Assembly: GCA_020636405.1 (NCBI GenBank)
Contig: JACJXW010000007.1
Coordinates: 248,001-312,000 of the forward strand
Length of the DNA: 64,000 nucleotides
Direction: 5' to 3'
DNA from: Lewinellaceae bacterium
Lineage (GTDB): Bacteria > Bacteroidota > Bacteroidia > Chitinophagales > Saprospiraceae
Shown: positions 32,648 through 42,099 of the stretch, one piece after another
How positions within the stretch are numbered: position 1 is the first letter of the stretch
How the letters are laid out: every line of letters begins with the position of its first letter
Translations under genes and position numbers: made by a program
Notes under the pieces: model-generated
Database searches by the model: none
What the model saw: only the letters and a program-made list of their open reading frames with translations
Told to the model about the DNA's origin: nothing

Positions 32648-33959
32648 ATTAGGGGTGTTAAGAAAAATTTTCAAATACGTTCTTTGAAAAAAATTGGAAT
32701 TTAGCCGAAAAACGAACATGCCCGCAATGCGCCGAAAACCTCCCTCCGCAGAGGGAGTGAGTGTATCAGAATTGCTTGAGTTGATACCTGAGGAATCGGT
32801 CGAGCAACTGGCTAAGGACCTCGTCGTGGACAAATGGGTCAAGAAACTTAAGGCCACCAGCCTGTTCAAGTTAGTGCTCTTTAGCCTTATGAGCAGCGAA
32901 CGCTTAAGCCTTCGGGTCATGGAAGAGCATTATAAAGACCCGCTCTTTCAAGCCTTAGCCCCTGCGCTGGCTGCCGATGAGGTGACCTGGACAGGTATCC
33001 GGGAGCGCCTGATCAAGATCAAGCCTGCTTTTTGCCGTAAGCTTTTTGAGCTAGTCTATAAACGCGCCCGGCAATTATATGGAGACAAATCTTTGTCTGG
33101 CTACCATATCAAGCGCTATGACTCCACAATGATCGCCACCTTTTCCCATTTATTGGAAGGGATGAAGGTAGGTAACACGAAAAAAGGCAAAAGGCAAGTC
33201 AAGCTCACCACGGAACTGGCCGACGAGTTTCTCATCCAGATGCATTTCCATGCCGATCAAGGGCACCTCAGTGAGGAAACAGCTTTGAAAGAAGCCATCC
33301 TCAAGACATCCCATGGCCAAGAGGATATCAGCGTTTTTGATAGAGGGCTACAAAGCCGCAAGTCTTACGCCCAACTGGCAGAGGAACAGATATTATTTGT
33401 CGGCCGCCTGAAGGATGCGCCCCGTTATGATCTGCTTCATCCACATTGGCAAGACGATGGCTATAGCGATACAGAGAGCTTAGAGTTTATCCAGGACAGT
33501 GCCGTTCATCTCTATGAGAGCAACAAAAAAGTCTCGCCCACCAAACTGCGCTTGGTTCAATACCGGGCCAAAGCCAGTGGGCAGGTGCTGTCTTTCGTGA
33601 CTAACCTGTGGGATCTACCTGCTGTGGCCATCGCTGAAATTTATCGCCAGCGGTGGGACATCGAGGTGCTTTTCCGTTTCATGAAACAGGAAATGAACCT
33701 GACGCACTTTGTATGCAACGATGCCAATGCCATCCAAAACATGCTCTACTTTACCATGATTGCAGCTATGTTGGTCTTGATCTACAAGAAACGCAACGGT
33801 ATCCGTTCGTTCAAAATGGCTAAAATCCAGTTTTTCAAAGAACTAACTTATTCCATCTTGCTTGACATCCTGGAGGAGCCGCAAGGGGTGGACTGGCTCA
33901 AGCAGAATATGAAAAAATTCATCCAAAGAGAGTGAAAAATTTTTCTTAACACCCCTAAT
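32648..33959 (+). mobile_element. Complete IS4-family insertion sequence
   Basis: Terminal inverted repeats ATTAGGGGTGTTAAGAAAAA at both ends (left 32648, right ending 33959). TCGGG is duplicated at 32643-32647 and 33960-33964; excising the element and one copy restores uninterrupted ATTCGGG units. One intact transposase gene. Unlike the IS copies in the 9-22 kb island, this one appears functional. It does not share ends with the 17 kb IS4-like remnant. Confidence 0.9.
32694..33935 (+). CDS. IS4-family DDE transposase
   Basis: 413 residues. N-terminal helical domain, first Asp in IKRYDSTMIATFSH, second in EDISVFDRGLQSRKSYAQL, and the Glu with the YREK signature in IYRQRWDIEVLFRFMKQEM. No frameshift. 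Fills the element, with 46 bases on the left and 24 on the right before the ends. Confidence 0.93.
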   Translation: MEFSRKTNMPAMRRKPPSAEGVSVSELLELIPEESVEQLAKDLVVDKWVKKLKATSLFKLVLFSLMSSERLSLRVMEEHYKDPLFQALAPALAADEVTWTGIRERLIKIKPAFCRKLFELVYKRARQLYGDKSLSGYHIKRYDSTMIATFSHLLEGMKVGNTKKGKRQVKLTTELADEFLIQMHFHADQGHLSEETALKEAILKTSHGQEDISVFDRGLQSRKSYAQLAEEQILFVGRLKDAPRYDLLHPHWQDDGYSDTESLEFIQDSAVHLYESNKKVSPTKLRLVQYRAKASGQVLSFVTNLWDLPAVAIAEIYRQRWDIEVLFRFMKQEMNLTHFVCNDANAIQNMLYFTMIAAMLVLIYKKRNGIRSFKMAKIQFFKELTYSILLDILEEPQGVDWLKQNMKKFIQRE

Positions 33960-34020
33960 TCGGGATTCGGGATTCGGGATTCGTTATTCGTTATTCGGGG
34001 TTCGGGATTCGGGATTCGGG
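33960..34020. repeat. ATTCGGG heptad repeat, right part
   Basis: Continuation of the repeat split by the IS4-family element; units ATTCGGG, ATTCGTT, GTTCGGG. Lies at the 3' side of the minus-strand membrane protein gene. Confidence 0.75.
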
Positions 34021-34061
34021 GGGATGGCGCCCAACACCACAACACCGTAAAACCACCATGC

Positions 34062-34931
34062 CTAAACAGACGCTCGCTGGTACAAATACGTCGCGCTGCT
34101 CAGGTTCAGCAGCCGCAGGCCGATGCGGGCGGCTATAAAAAACTGGCCCCAGAGGAATGCCACGAGGATCGCGCTTTCGGATGAAGGTAGAATGCTGCCT
34201 ACCCACCAGTAAATACCAAACAACAGCAACAGCGACCCTATATTTAGAAGATACAGCAAGAAAAAGGGCCTGAAATTGCGGAATACCAGCCCAAAGGCCT
34301 GTCGGATCGGCCGGGAGAGCCCTCGGGGTTCCAACTGTACCACGTGGATCTTGGCGTAGTCCTGTACCATGAAAAACACTACAGCCACCAGCAGGTAAAC
34401 GGGAAGGATGAAGTACAACGGCCTTACCAGCTCCAACTCCGTAGTCATTTCAAAAATAGCAAAGCCCCCAGTAGCGAGAAAGAACAACACCCCGAAGATG
34501 CCCAGCACAACCAGGTGAATGAGCATGAAATAAAAGGTAAGGCGCAGCAGCCTCCAGAAAAAAAGGCCACACCCACGCCAGAAAACCACCCAGTGAAAAG
34601 GTTCTTCAAATTGCCGGAACACCACCAGAATGCCCCCCGTCAGTGCCACGGTAATGATCAAAAAAAGAAGAAGGAAACCCAAAGAGGCGTCGAGTACTGG
34701 CGATAAACCTTGCCCATACTCCCGTAGAAAATCATTGATGAAAATGTAGTTGAACCCCTCAATATTACGCACCGGCTCCAGCGATTGCCCTACCGTTTTT
34801 CCTAAATATCCGGAAAAAGGAACGGCTGCCAGCAGCGCTATGAAAAAATTGAACAGATACAGCGCCAGCCACATTCTGCCCTTGTAGAACACCGCCTTCC
34901 ATCCTTCTATGTATGCAGTAATGACGTTCAT
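34062..34931 (-). CDS. Integral membrane protein, function unknown
   Basis: 289 residues with about five or six hydrophobic segments (LALYLFNFFIALLAAVPF, LGFLLLFLIITVALTGGILVVF, MLIHLVVLGIFGVLFFLA, LYFILPVYLLVAVVFFMV, PFFLLYLLNIGSLLLLFGIYW). No catalytic motif. Overall arrangement resembles multi-pass DUF-type membrane proteins of Bacteroidota. Same strand as and 29 bases downstream of the M1-type peptidase gene, so probably co-transcribed. Confidence 0.75.
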   Translation of the reverse strand: MNVITAYIEGWKAVFYKGRMWLALYLFNFFIALLAAVPFSGYLGKTVGQSLEPVRNIEGFNYIFINDFLREYGQGLSPVLDASLGFLLLFLIITVALTGGILVVFRQFEEPFHWVVFWRGCGLFFWRLLRLTFYFMLIHLVVLGIFGVLFFLATGGFAIFEMTTELELVRPLYFILPVYLLVAVVFFMVQDYAKIHVVQLEPRGLSRPIRQAFGLVFRNFRPFFLLYLLNIGSLLLLFGIYWWVGSILPSSESAILVAFLWGQFFIAARIGLRLLNLSSATYLYQRASV

Positions 34932-34960
34932 GTCTTTGATTTAAAGTCCTTTTCACCTCC

Positions 34961-36934
34961 CTATACCAACACACTCAGGCTCTGCATGGCATTCTGCATC
35001 CAGAACAGGAATTGAAGCACGTACTTCCGGACTCCCGCCACAGGCGGTTCCAACGCCAGGCTGTTGTTGATGAAATTCTTATCCAGATAGAGCTTGCGCT
35101 CCGGGTCTACTTCCGCAATGACGGCTTTACTCCGCCCTTCATAAACAAATTCCTGGCTGCGCCCCTTCCCATCCCAATGCTCCGTAACAACACTCCCATC
35201 TTCAAAGGTGACGGCCACCTCAACCGGAAAGTAAAGGCCCTCCAGCCGGTATACAATAACTTTAGAACGGAACTGAGGCGGCCTCGCGTCCTCTGTCCGT
35301 ATACAATCCTCCGTATCTTCGAAAATGCCCGCAGGAAGGCTTATCGGCTCATTGGAGATGGAAGCCACCGCATAATCGCACAGCTCCGTCCCATAAAGCA
35401 CCTGATCGAAAAACCAGCTCAGGCCCGGCCCAAACTCGTCCCCGTATTTTTGCTGCACCACCTCGTTCACTACGGCTATGAAATCTCTTCCACAGGGGTG
35501 CCGGAATCTCCACCGCTGGAAATAGGTGCGTATGATCTCATCCAGGGCCTCTGTGCCCAGCAGGCCTTCGAGGGTGCGTAGCCAGAGGGTGGTTTTGCTG
35601 TAAGAGATGGCGTGGCCGCTACCCTCCGGGAACTGCCAGCTGAAGCGGTTGTTATCGGCTATTTTCGGGTTGGCCATTCCGAAAAACGCTCCCCGGTTGG
35701 ACTCCATATTCCCGAAGCGGAACCCCAGGAAGTCGACGGTAGAGGACTGCTCCCCGAAGAGCTCATCCATGATGCGCGCCTCGTAGTAGTTTGTAATGCC
35801 TTCATCCAGCCAGGGTTCTTCCTGCTCGTTGCTGGCCACCATCTGCATGAAAAACTGATGGACGAACTCGTGTACCAGCAGGAGCTCCGAGGTCCGGACT
35901 GCCCGCGGCAGAAAACACAGGTTGGCGGTGGAAATGAGCGTCGGGTATTCCATGGCCGAAGAAAACATGCCATGTAACGGTGGGTCTATGACGGTAAGGG
36001 CCGAATAAGGATAGTCCCCGAACTTCGCAGAACAGAAATCAATGGCGAAGCGGATGGCCTTAAAATATCTATCCCTCAGGTGCTCGTGGTATGGATAGGC
36101 CAGCAACCGGATCTCAATACCGTTGTAGGTTTCCTTCATCTCTTTAAAGTGCGGAGAAGCCGACCAGGTGAAATCGATCACGTCTTCCGCCTGAAAGGAC
36201 CAGGTTTTGCTCCCCGCCTCTTCCTGCACGCCCTGCAGCATGCCGCTCGCCCCCACAGTAAAACCTTCCGGCACCGTAATCTCCACATTGTACACCCCAA
36301 AGTCGGAATAATACTCCCCTTCGGCGTGGTACTGGTGGCAATTCCACTGGCCTTTCTCCGCAAAGCGCACCCCTGCCGGCTCGTAAACCCCTACTTTGGG
36401 AAACCACTGTGCCATAAAGTAATAATCCTGGTTGTAACCTGTGCGGGCAGCAGCGCGAGGAATTTTCGAGGCCCAGTCCAGTGCTATCTTTACAGAACCG
36501 CCGGGCAGTACTGGTTGGGACAAGGGGACCCGCAGCACCGTCCGGTCGTCGGCATTTCCGTCATCCGGCGCGATGTATTCCATATTGCGGCCCAGCTCGT
36601 TCCCCTCCTCATCTCTGATGCTTTGAACCTCCGTCCACCCCCAGCCACAATTTTTCCGCAAGCCGTCGACCAGGAAGCTGAAATTATCCGCTTCTTTCAT
36701 AAAGGTGGATTTGGTGTTGCGGAAAGCGTTGAAGTAAAGGTGGTATTGCAATTCCCGGATGGTGTCGGCGGAGGGGTTGTTCCACAGCAGCACCTGCGTA
36801 CCATAGAGCTTTTTTTCGGCGGTGTCGAGGCGCACCTTTATGTCGTAACTGGCGATAGGGGGGGAGAGCTGGGCAAAGGCTGGGCCTGGGCCCAAAAGGA
36901 ACAGGAAGACGAAGAAGAGCAGTTTTGGGTGCAT
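34961..36934 (-). CDS. M1-family zinc metallopeptidase, secreted
   Basis: Aminopeptidase-N-like enzyme. Signal peptide (LLFFVFLFLLGPGPAFA). Substrate-anchoring motif SSAMEYPTLIS and zinc site HEFVHQ followed 18 residues on by EGITNYYE. 657 residues. Gluzincin fold; would remove N-terminal residues from peptides in the periplasm or outside. Start at 36934 gives a normal signal peptide. Confidence 0.9.
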   Translation of the reverse strand: MHPKLLFFVFLFLLGPGPAFAQLSPPIASYDIKVRLDTAEKKLYGTQVLLWNNPSADTIRELQYHLYFNAFRNTKSTFMKEADNFSFLVDGLRKNCGWGWTEVQSIRDEEGNELGRNMEYIAPDDGNADDRTVLRVPLSQPVLPGGSVKIALDWASKIPRAAARTGYNQDYYFMAQWFPKVGVYEPAGVRFAEKGQWNCHQYHAEGEYYSDFGVYNVEITVPEGFTVGASGMLQGVQEEAGSKTWSFQAEDVIDFTWSASPHFKEMKETYNGIEIRLLAYPYHEHLRDRYFKAIRFAIDFCSAKFGDYPYSALTVIDPPLHGMFSSAMEYPTLISTANLCFLPRAVRTSELLLVHEFVHQFFMQMVASNEQEEPWLDEGITNYYEARIMDELFGEQSSTVDFLGFRFGNMESNRGAFFGMANPKIADNNRFSWQFPEGSGHAISYSKTTLWLRTLEGLLGTEALDEIIRTYFQRWRFRHPCGRDFIAVVNEVVQQKYGDEFGPGLSWFFDQVLYGTELCDYAVASISNEPISLPAGIFEDTEDCIRTEDARPPQFRSKVIVYRLEGLYFPVEVAVTFEDGSVVTEHWDGKGRSQEFVYEGRSKAVIAEVDPERKLYLDKNFINNSLALEPPVAGVRKYVLQFLFWMQNAMQSLSVLV

Positions 36935-37118
36935 AGGTAGCGGTTTCTACTTGTGCGGTGTGATGCAAGATAAGGAGAATGGGGAAAATGGTGGCCAATC
37001 TTTGTGCTGCGAAGGCAGAAGCGGGAGCGGAAGGCTTGCACCTTTTCCTCCATACCCCCTTGCAGGTGGCCGCAGGCATCCGTAAATTTGGGCCTGTACC
37101 AAAACAAAACCTGGAAAC

Positions 37119-37508
37119 ATGGACGAGACCAAATTCGGAACCTTCGACGGCCTGTTGGAGATCACCGAAGAAAGGCTGCGCCCGATCGCATCTGCATTGA
37201 AAAAGATGATCCTTGAAATAGACCCCGGCGCTTGCGAAGTGGTCCGCCTCGGAGACCGGGCGGCCACCTATGGGGTAGGGCCTAAAAAGATGAGCGAAGG
37301 ATACGCCTACATTCTTCCCTACCAATCGTGGGTGAATTTGGGGTTCTACAAAGGCGCCGCCCTGGATGACCCCTACAGCCTGCTGGAGGGCACGGGGAAA
37401 AACCTGCGGCACATCAAGATGCGCTCGGTGGAAGACACTGGCCGGCCCGGCGTCGAAGCGCTGATCCGGCAGGCCCTGGAAGAGCGGAAGAAGGTGCTCA
37501 ACCGGTGA
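37119..37508 (+). CDS. DUF1801-like protein
   Basis: 129 residues, YdhG/DUF1801 fold by pattern: EITEERLRPIASALKKMILEIDPGACEVVRLGDRAATYGVG and YAYILPYQSWVNLGFYKGA. Members are small cytoplasmic proteins of unknown biochemical role. Stands alone between two minus-strand genes. Confidence 0.75.
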   Translation: MDETKFGTFDGLLEITEERLRPIASALKKMILEIDPGACEVVRLGDRAATYGVGPKKMSEGYAYILPYQSWVNLGFYKGAALDDPYSLLEGTGKNLRHIKMRSVEDTGRPGVEALIRQALEERKKVLNR

Positions 37509-37551
37509 AGCGTGGCGTGTAAACCGCCGCTGGCACCGGTTCGTTACAACT

Positions 37552-38613
37552 TCAAAACTTTCCCGCATCCACATCCCTAATAAACTGGATAACTCCCCTG
37601 AAGTAGTTCTCCGCATCGTCGTACATGGCCCAGTGAGCGCCATTGGGGCAGTAGTGGTAGCGGCCGTTGGCCAGCTTGCCCGCCATCATTTCCTTGTATT
37701 TGGGGTCCATGGTATCGTACTCGGCGCCGACGGTCAGCGCAGGCACCGTGATCTTTGCCAGGTCTTCGGTGCGGTCCCAGTCCTTGAGGGTGGCGTCACC
37801 GACCACGCCGAACTCGCTGGGGCCCTGCATCATCAGGTAGATGTCGTAGTTGAGGTGGCCCAGGGAGCGGACAACCGGCTCCGGCCATTCCTCCAGCGGC
37901 TTGCGCAGTACGTGCTTGGGATAGTAGTGCGTCTCGACCAGTTCCAGATAGCGCGGATTGGTGTATTCTCCTTTGGCTTCCATTTCCCGGACCTCCTTTA
38001 ACACTTCCGGCGGCAGGCCGGGGCCCAGCACTTCCTCTGCGTATTTCATATAGGCGGGTATGGAAGACATCATATTGGAAATGATCAGCCCTTTGAGGTG
38101 CTCCTGGTACTTCAGGGCGTATTCTATGCCCAGTATCCCTCCCCAGGAATGGCCCAGCAGGTAGAAGTTGTCTTTGTTGAGGCCCAGAGCCTTACGCACC
38201 TGCTCGACTTCTTCCACGAAGCGCGCCGTATCCCAGAGCGATTTATCGTCCGGCTGATCGCTGTAGGTTGAACCCAGTTGGTCGTAGTAATAATATTCGA
38301 TGCCTTCGCCGGGGAAATAGCTGTCGAAGACTTCAAAATATTCGTGGGTAGCCCCCGGGCCCCCGTGCAACAGCAAGACCTTGACGGTGGGATTGTTGCC
38401 CGTCCGCTTGGTCCATACCCGAAATTCACCGGAAGGGGTGGAGATGGGAATCATTTTGACACCGCCGGACAGGGCGTCAGCTCTTCCGGTGTTGTCGAAA
38501 TAGGAGGCCAAAGTAGGGCCGCTCTCTTCTGCGGCAGCCTCCGGCTGGGATGCCGGAGCACAACTCTGAAACAGAAGCAAGGCAAAAAACAGGGTGTAGA
38601 TCAGGTTTTTCAT
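37552..38613 (-). CDS. Proline iminopeptidase-family alpha/beta hydrolase (lipoprotein)
   Basis: Serine peptidase-like hydrolase of family S33. Lipobox LFQSCAPA. Oxyanion block LLHGGPGATHEYF, nucleophile GHSWGG, catalytic Asp region TVGAEYDTMDP and final His in CPNGAHWAMYDD: complete triad. 353 residues. Would release N-terminal Pro or similar from peptides in the periplasm. Convergent with the DUF1801-like gene. Confidence 0.9.
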   Translation of the reverse strand: MKNLIYTLFFALLLFQSCAPASQPEAAAEESGPTLASYFDNTGRADALSGGVKMIPISTPSGEFRVWTKRTGNNPTVKVLLLHGGPGATHEYFEVFDSYFPGEGIEYYYYDQLGSTYSDQPDDKSLWDTARFVEEVEQVRKALGLNKDNFYLLGHSWGGILGIEYALKYQEHLKGLIISNMMSSIPAYMKYAEEVLGPGLPPEVLKEVREMEAKGEYTNPRYLELVETHYYPKHVLRKPLEEWPEPVVRSLGHLNYDIYLMMQGPSEFGVVGDATLKDWDRTEDLAKITVPALTVGAEYDTMDPKYKEMMAGKLANGRYHYCPNGAHWAMYDDAENYFRGVIQFIRDVDAGKF

Positions 38614-38853
38614 TTTGACGGATTTATATGTTTGGCGAAAACGATTGCCTTTTAAATGCCAGGCACCTCTCCTTCCTCAATGGAGAAAAAAAGGCAACCC
38701 AACATCCTTAAAAATAAGCGTTTCCCAAAATTGTTTACGACTAAAAACCAATCCTGATGAATTCATTATAGCGATAATGACAAGAATCATTAAATTCCGG
38801 AGAAAGAAACCCCAATTTTAGGGCAATCAAAAAAAGTTCAATTTTTTTCGTTT

Positions 38854-39708
38854 ATGAGTGACACCATTTTCACCAATACAGACATAGCTGCCATTGAGAC
38901 CCGGGAACAACTCCTTTCCTTTCTTTTAAAAAAGGAAGTAGACCTCCAAAAGGTGGAGGAACGGCTCATCTACAAAAGCGAGCTGGAGAAACTGCAGATC
39001 GAGTTGCTGAAGCTGCAGAACTGGATCCTGAAAAAGAAGAAAAGAGTGGTTGTGATCTTCGAAGGGAGGGACGCTGCCGGTAAAGGCGGCGCTATCCGGC
39101 GCTTCCGGCGCTACCTCAACCCACGCTCCGCCCGGGGCGTTGCGCTGGGCAAGCCGTCCGATATTGAAAAAGGCCAGTGGTACTTTCGCCGCCACCTCAA
39201 GGAAATGCCCAATCCCGGGGAGATCGTCTTCTTCGACCGCAGCTGGTACAACCGCGCCGTGGTGGAACCGGTTATGGGATTTTGCAGCCCGGAAGAATAC
39301 GAGCGGTTCATCCGGCAGGTGCCGGAATTTGAGCACATGCTGTACGAGGATGGGGTGGCGATCATCAAATTGTGGTTCGCCGTCTCCAAGGATGAACAGA
39401 AGAAAAGAATAAAGGCCAGGGAAACGGACCCCCTCAAACAGTGGAAGATGAGCCCGGTAGACAAAAAAGCCCGGGAGCTATGGCACGAATACACCCATTA
39501 CATCCGGGAAATGCTCTTCAAAACGCACACCGAATTCAGCCCCTGGATCATCGTCAAAACCGACAATAAGATGGAGGCCAGGCTGGAGAGCATCCGCTAT
39601 ATTCTTTCTCTTTTCGACTACGACGGAAAGGAGAAAGCGGAGACCGTCCTTTATCCGGACCCCAACGTCGTTCACCGCTTTTACCGGGCAATGCTGATCA
39701 AAGAATGA
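38854..39708 (+). CDS. ppk2: Polyphosphate kinase 2 (first copy)
   Basis: PPK2 family nucleotide kinase that uses polyphosphate as donor (or makes it). Walker A FEGRDAAGKGGAIRRF, lid and Walker B block PGEIVFFDRSWYNRAVVEPVMGF. 284 residues, the one-domain size. Overlaps the second copy by four bases (ATGA), so the two are translationally coupled. Confidence 0.93.
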   Translation: MSDTIFTNTDIAAIETREQLLSFLLKKEVDLQKVEERLIYKSELEKLQIELLKLQNWILKKKKRVVVIFEGRDAAGKGGAIRRFRRYLNPRSARGVALGKPSDIEKGQWYFRRHLKEMPNPGEIVFFDRSWYNRAVVEPVMGFCSPEEYERFIRQVPEFEHMLYEDGVAIIKLWFAVSKDEQKKRIKARETDPLKQWKMSPVDKKARELWHEYTHYIREMLFKTHTEFSPWIIVKTDNKMEARLESIRYILSLFDYDGKEKAETVLYPDPNVVHRFYRAMLIKE

Positions 39709-40490
39709 ATTGTAAAAACCAACCACTTATGTTTAGTGACAAAGAATTGAAACTGCTGAGCTCTTCCCGGGCAATAGAATACCTGCTGATGGCCGCCAAG
39801 CCAAACTTTCGCGATGTAGCCGAACAGATGGCCTACGAGCAGAAGCTGGTCAAGTTACAGGCCGAGCTGATCAAGGCTCAGAACTGGGTTGTAGAACAGG
39901 AGGAACGGGTGGTGGTCATCGTCGAAGGCCGCGAATTTGCCGGCAAGGGAGACGCTGTGCGTGCCTTTACCGACCACCTCAACCCCCGGTCTATGCGCCT
40001 GGTAGCCCTGCAAAAGCCCACCGATAAAGAACGGGGACAATGGTACTTCAAACGCTACATTCAGCAACTGCCGGAAAGGGGAGAGATCGCCTTCTTCGAC
40101 CGCAGCTGGTACAACCGCGCCATCGTGGAACCCGTCAACGGGTTTTGTACCCCGGAAGAATACGAGCGGTTTATGAACGAAGTGAATCATTTTGAAAATA
40201 TGCTGATCGGCGATGGCATCCGCCTCATCAAATTCTACCTTTCCATTTCCAAAGAAGAACAAAAAAGGCGCATCGAGGCCGTCCGGAAAGATGCTCTGCG
40301 GCGATGGGAACTCACGCCCGTCGACCTGGCAGCTCTGAATTACTGGGATGAATATACTTACTATAAAAAGGAAATGTTCAAAAAGACGAGCGGCAAGGAC
40401 AACCCCTGGATCAAGATCAAGGCCAATGATAAACGCCAAGCACACCTTGAGGGAATACGGCGAATCCTCAAAGAGCTACCGTATAAATAA
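39705..40490 (+). CDS. ppk2: Polyphosphate kinase 2 paralogue with altered Walker A
   Basis: Second PPK2 in tandem, 261 residues, clearly homologous to the first (IAFFDRSWYNRAIVEPVNGF). Its P-loop reads VEGREFAGKGDAVRAF: the catalytic Asp of GRDAAGKGG is Glu and the last Gly is Asp. It may have changed nucleotide specificity or form a hetero-oligomer with the first copy. An alternative start at 39729 (MFSDKEL) is possible. Confidence 0.9.
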   Translation: MNCKNQPLMFSDKELKLLSSSRAIEYLLMAAKPNFRDVAEQMAYEQKLVKLQAELIKAQNWVVEQEERVVVIVEGREFAGKGDAVRAFTDHLNPRSMRLVALQKPTDKERGQWYFKRYIQQLPERGEIAFFDRSWYNRAIVEPVNGFCTPEEYERFMNEVNHFENMLIGDGIRLIKFYLSISKEEQKRRIEAVRKDALRRWELTPVDLAALNYWDEYTYYKKEMFKKTSGKDNPWIKIKANDKRQAHLEGIRRILKELPYK

Positions 40491-40492
40491 CT

Positions 40493-42058
40493 CTATTCCG
40501 GATACAAGGGTAAGCGCTCTGCCCGGTATATGATATCGCTGTTTGCCCATCCGTTCCCATTCGAGAAGGCATTTGTGTATTTGACCACCGCCTCAAAAAC
40601 AACTTTACCTTCAGGGTAGGACACCTCGATCAAACGGCCTTGCCGAACTCCCGCTCCCTGAATGTTGCCCGGGCTGATCAGCCGGTTGCCGGTAACCGGC
40701 AGAAGATCTACATCACTGATGTTGGAAGACTGGATCTCACTCCCCCGTTCCTTTCCATATTCCCAAACCTGCTGCACCGTCATCTCGGCCGGGTTTATCC
40801 GGTATTCCACCCCACGGATGAAAGGCGCATCATTGCCAAAGTTCTTATTCCAACTGTTGTCAAAACAAAAAATATTCCCATTGGGCAGGATCATGCTGGC
40901 GTGTTGGCCCCACGGCCAGCTGAAGCCGGAAGCGTCCGTAGTGCCCAGTTGGGCCTGCTGGCCGTAAGGCGTTCCGGCTCCATTGACCGCAGTAAGGAGA
41001 TAGTCTGCCGTATTCAGGCCGTTGCCGGCCGGGCCAGCCTGCCCCCATCCCTTGTGGGGCGCCAGTATCCATTCCAGCTGATTGTCATCGCTGACCTTGA
41101 GAATGCCCTGGTGGCGCCCGGAAATGAGCAGGCCGCCGTTGGTTTCATCGTGCCAAACTGAGTTCACATGAAGCCAGTCGGTACTGTTCCATGCCAGGTC
41201 GAACCGGTCGACATCCAGCACCTGCCGGAGGTCCCATTCCCTGACGATCGCCCCGGTACTTCGATCCAATTCTACGATATGGTCCAGGCGGGTGTCTAAC
41301 CCTTCTTTAGAAACGCAAATGATGAGGTTGCCATTCGGTTTTTCTATTTGATCGTGATGTTGATAAAAACCAGGAATATCCCAACGGTTGGCCTCTTTCC
41401 CGAGCATATCGTATTCGTAAAGGGTTTGGCCATGCGCCCACAGCCAGTTGCCGTTCCGAAGGCGGTCGAAGGGGCCGATCCAGCCTTGGATGAAGTCGAG
41501 GTTCATATACCACCTCACCTGTCCGCCGGGATCGAAAATGAGGGGATAGAACCGGAAGTACCCCTCGCCCCCCAAACTCATTTCGATCAGGTTCCAACCG
41601 GGTTCCATAAGGGATTCCTGCCTTTCTATGATCTCGATCTCGGGCAGAAAGTCCGGCAGCGGAGGCGCCTCAACCGAGAGGGTATCATAACCAAACGAAG
41701 TGCCGTCAGCGCTGGAAATTTTGAAGACCAGATCGTTCTTCTTGCCTGGATAGAGCCCCAGGATCAGGATCTCATGGGCGAAGGAAGAGGTTGGGGAATG
41801 TGCAACAACCGGATACGCACCGGGGATCTGCATTTCCACATTCGTCTCCTTTATGCTTTTCACCCTGGCCACACCCGCCAGAGGTGTCAGGCCGTAGGGG
41901 TTCATCTCAATGGTTATAGGCGTACTCAGCATGGTGCTGGCCGCTACCTCCACTGGTACAGGAGGATCATCCGTCATGGGGAGGGTATCATCTTGTTCCT
42001 GGCAGCCCAGCGCGAGCAGGAGAATAAGCGCCCAGAGAATAGTCCTCTTATACAGCAT
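40493..42058 (-). CDS. Arylsulfotransferase (ASST-like) lipoprotein
   Basis: PAPS-independent arylsulfate sulfotransferase type beta-propeller. Start chosen at 42058 (MLYKRTILW), giving lipobox LALGCQEQ. Conserved blocks include YQHHDQIEKPNGN, HVNSVWHDETNGGLLISGRHQ and GQHASMILPNGN, containing the catalytic His and Arg residues of the family. The N-terminal 110 residues form an extra beta domain. Convergent with the second ppk2, only two bases apart. Confidence 0.85.
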   Translation of the reverse strand: MLYKRTILWALILLLALGCQEQDDTLPMTDDPPVPVEVAASTMLSTPITIEMNPYGLTPLAGVARVKSIKETNVEMQIPGAYPVVAHSPTSSFAHEILILGLYPGKKNDLVFKISSADGTSFGYDTLSVEAPPLPDFLPEIEIIERQESLMEPGWNLIEMSLGGEGYFRFYPLIFDPGGQVRWYMNLDFIQGWIGPFDRLRNGNWLWAHGQTLYEYDMLGKEANRWDIPGFYQHHDQIEKPNGNLIICVSKEGLDTRLDHIVELDRSTGAIVREWDLRQVLDVDRFDLAWNSTDWLHVNSVWHDETNGGLLISGRHQGILKVSDDNQLEWILAPHKGWGQAGPAGNGLNTADYLLTAVNGAGTPYGQQAQLGTTDASGFSWPWGQHASMILPNGNIFCFDNSWNKNFGNDAPFIRGVEYRINPAEMTVQQVWEYGKERGSEIQSSNISDVDLLPVTGNRLISPGNIQGAGVRQGRLIEVSYPEGKVVFEAVVKYTNAFSNGNGWANSDIIYRAERLPLYPE

Positions 42059-42099
42059 AATATTGAAGTTTGGTAAAGAAAATTGGTTCTGGCCATTAT

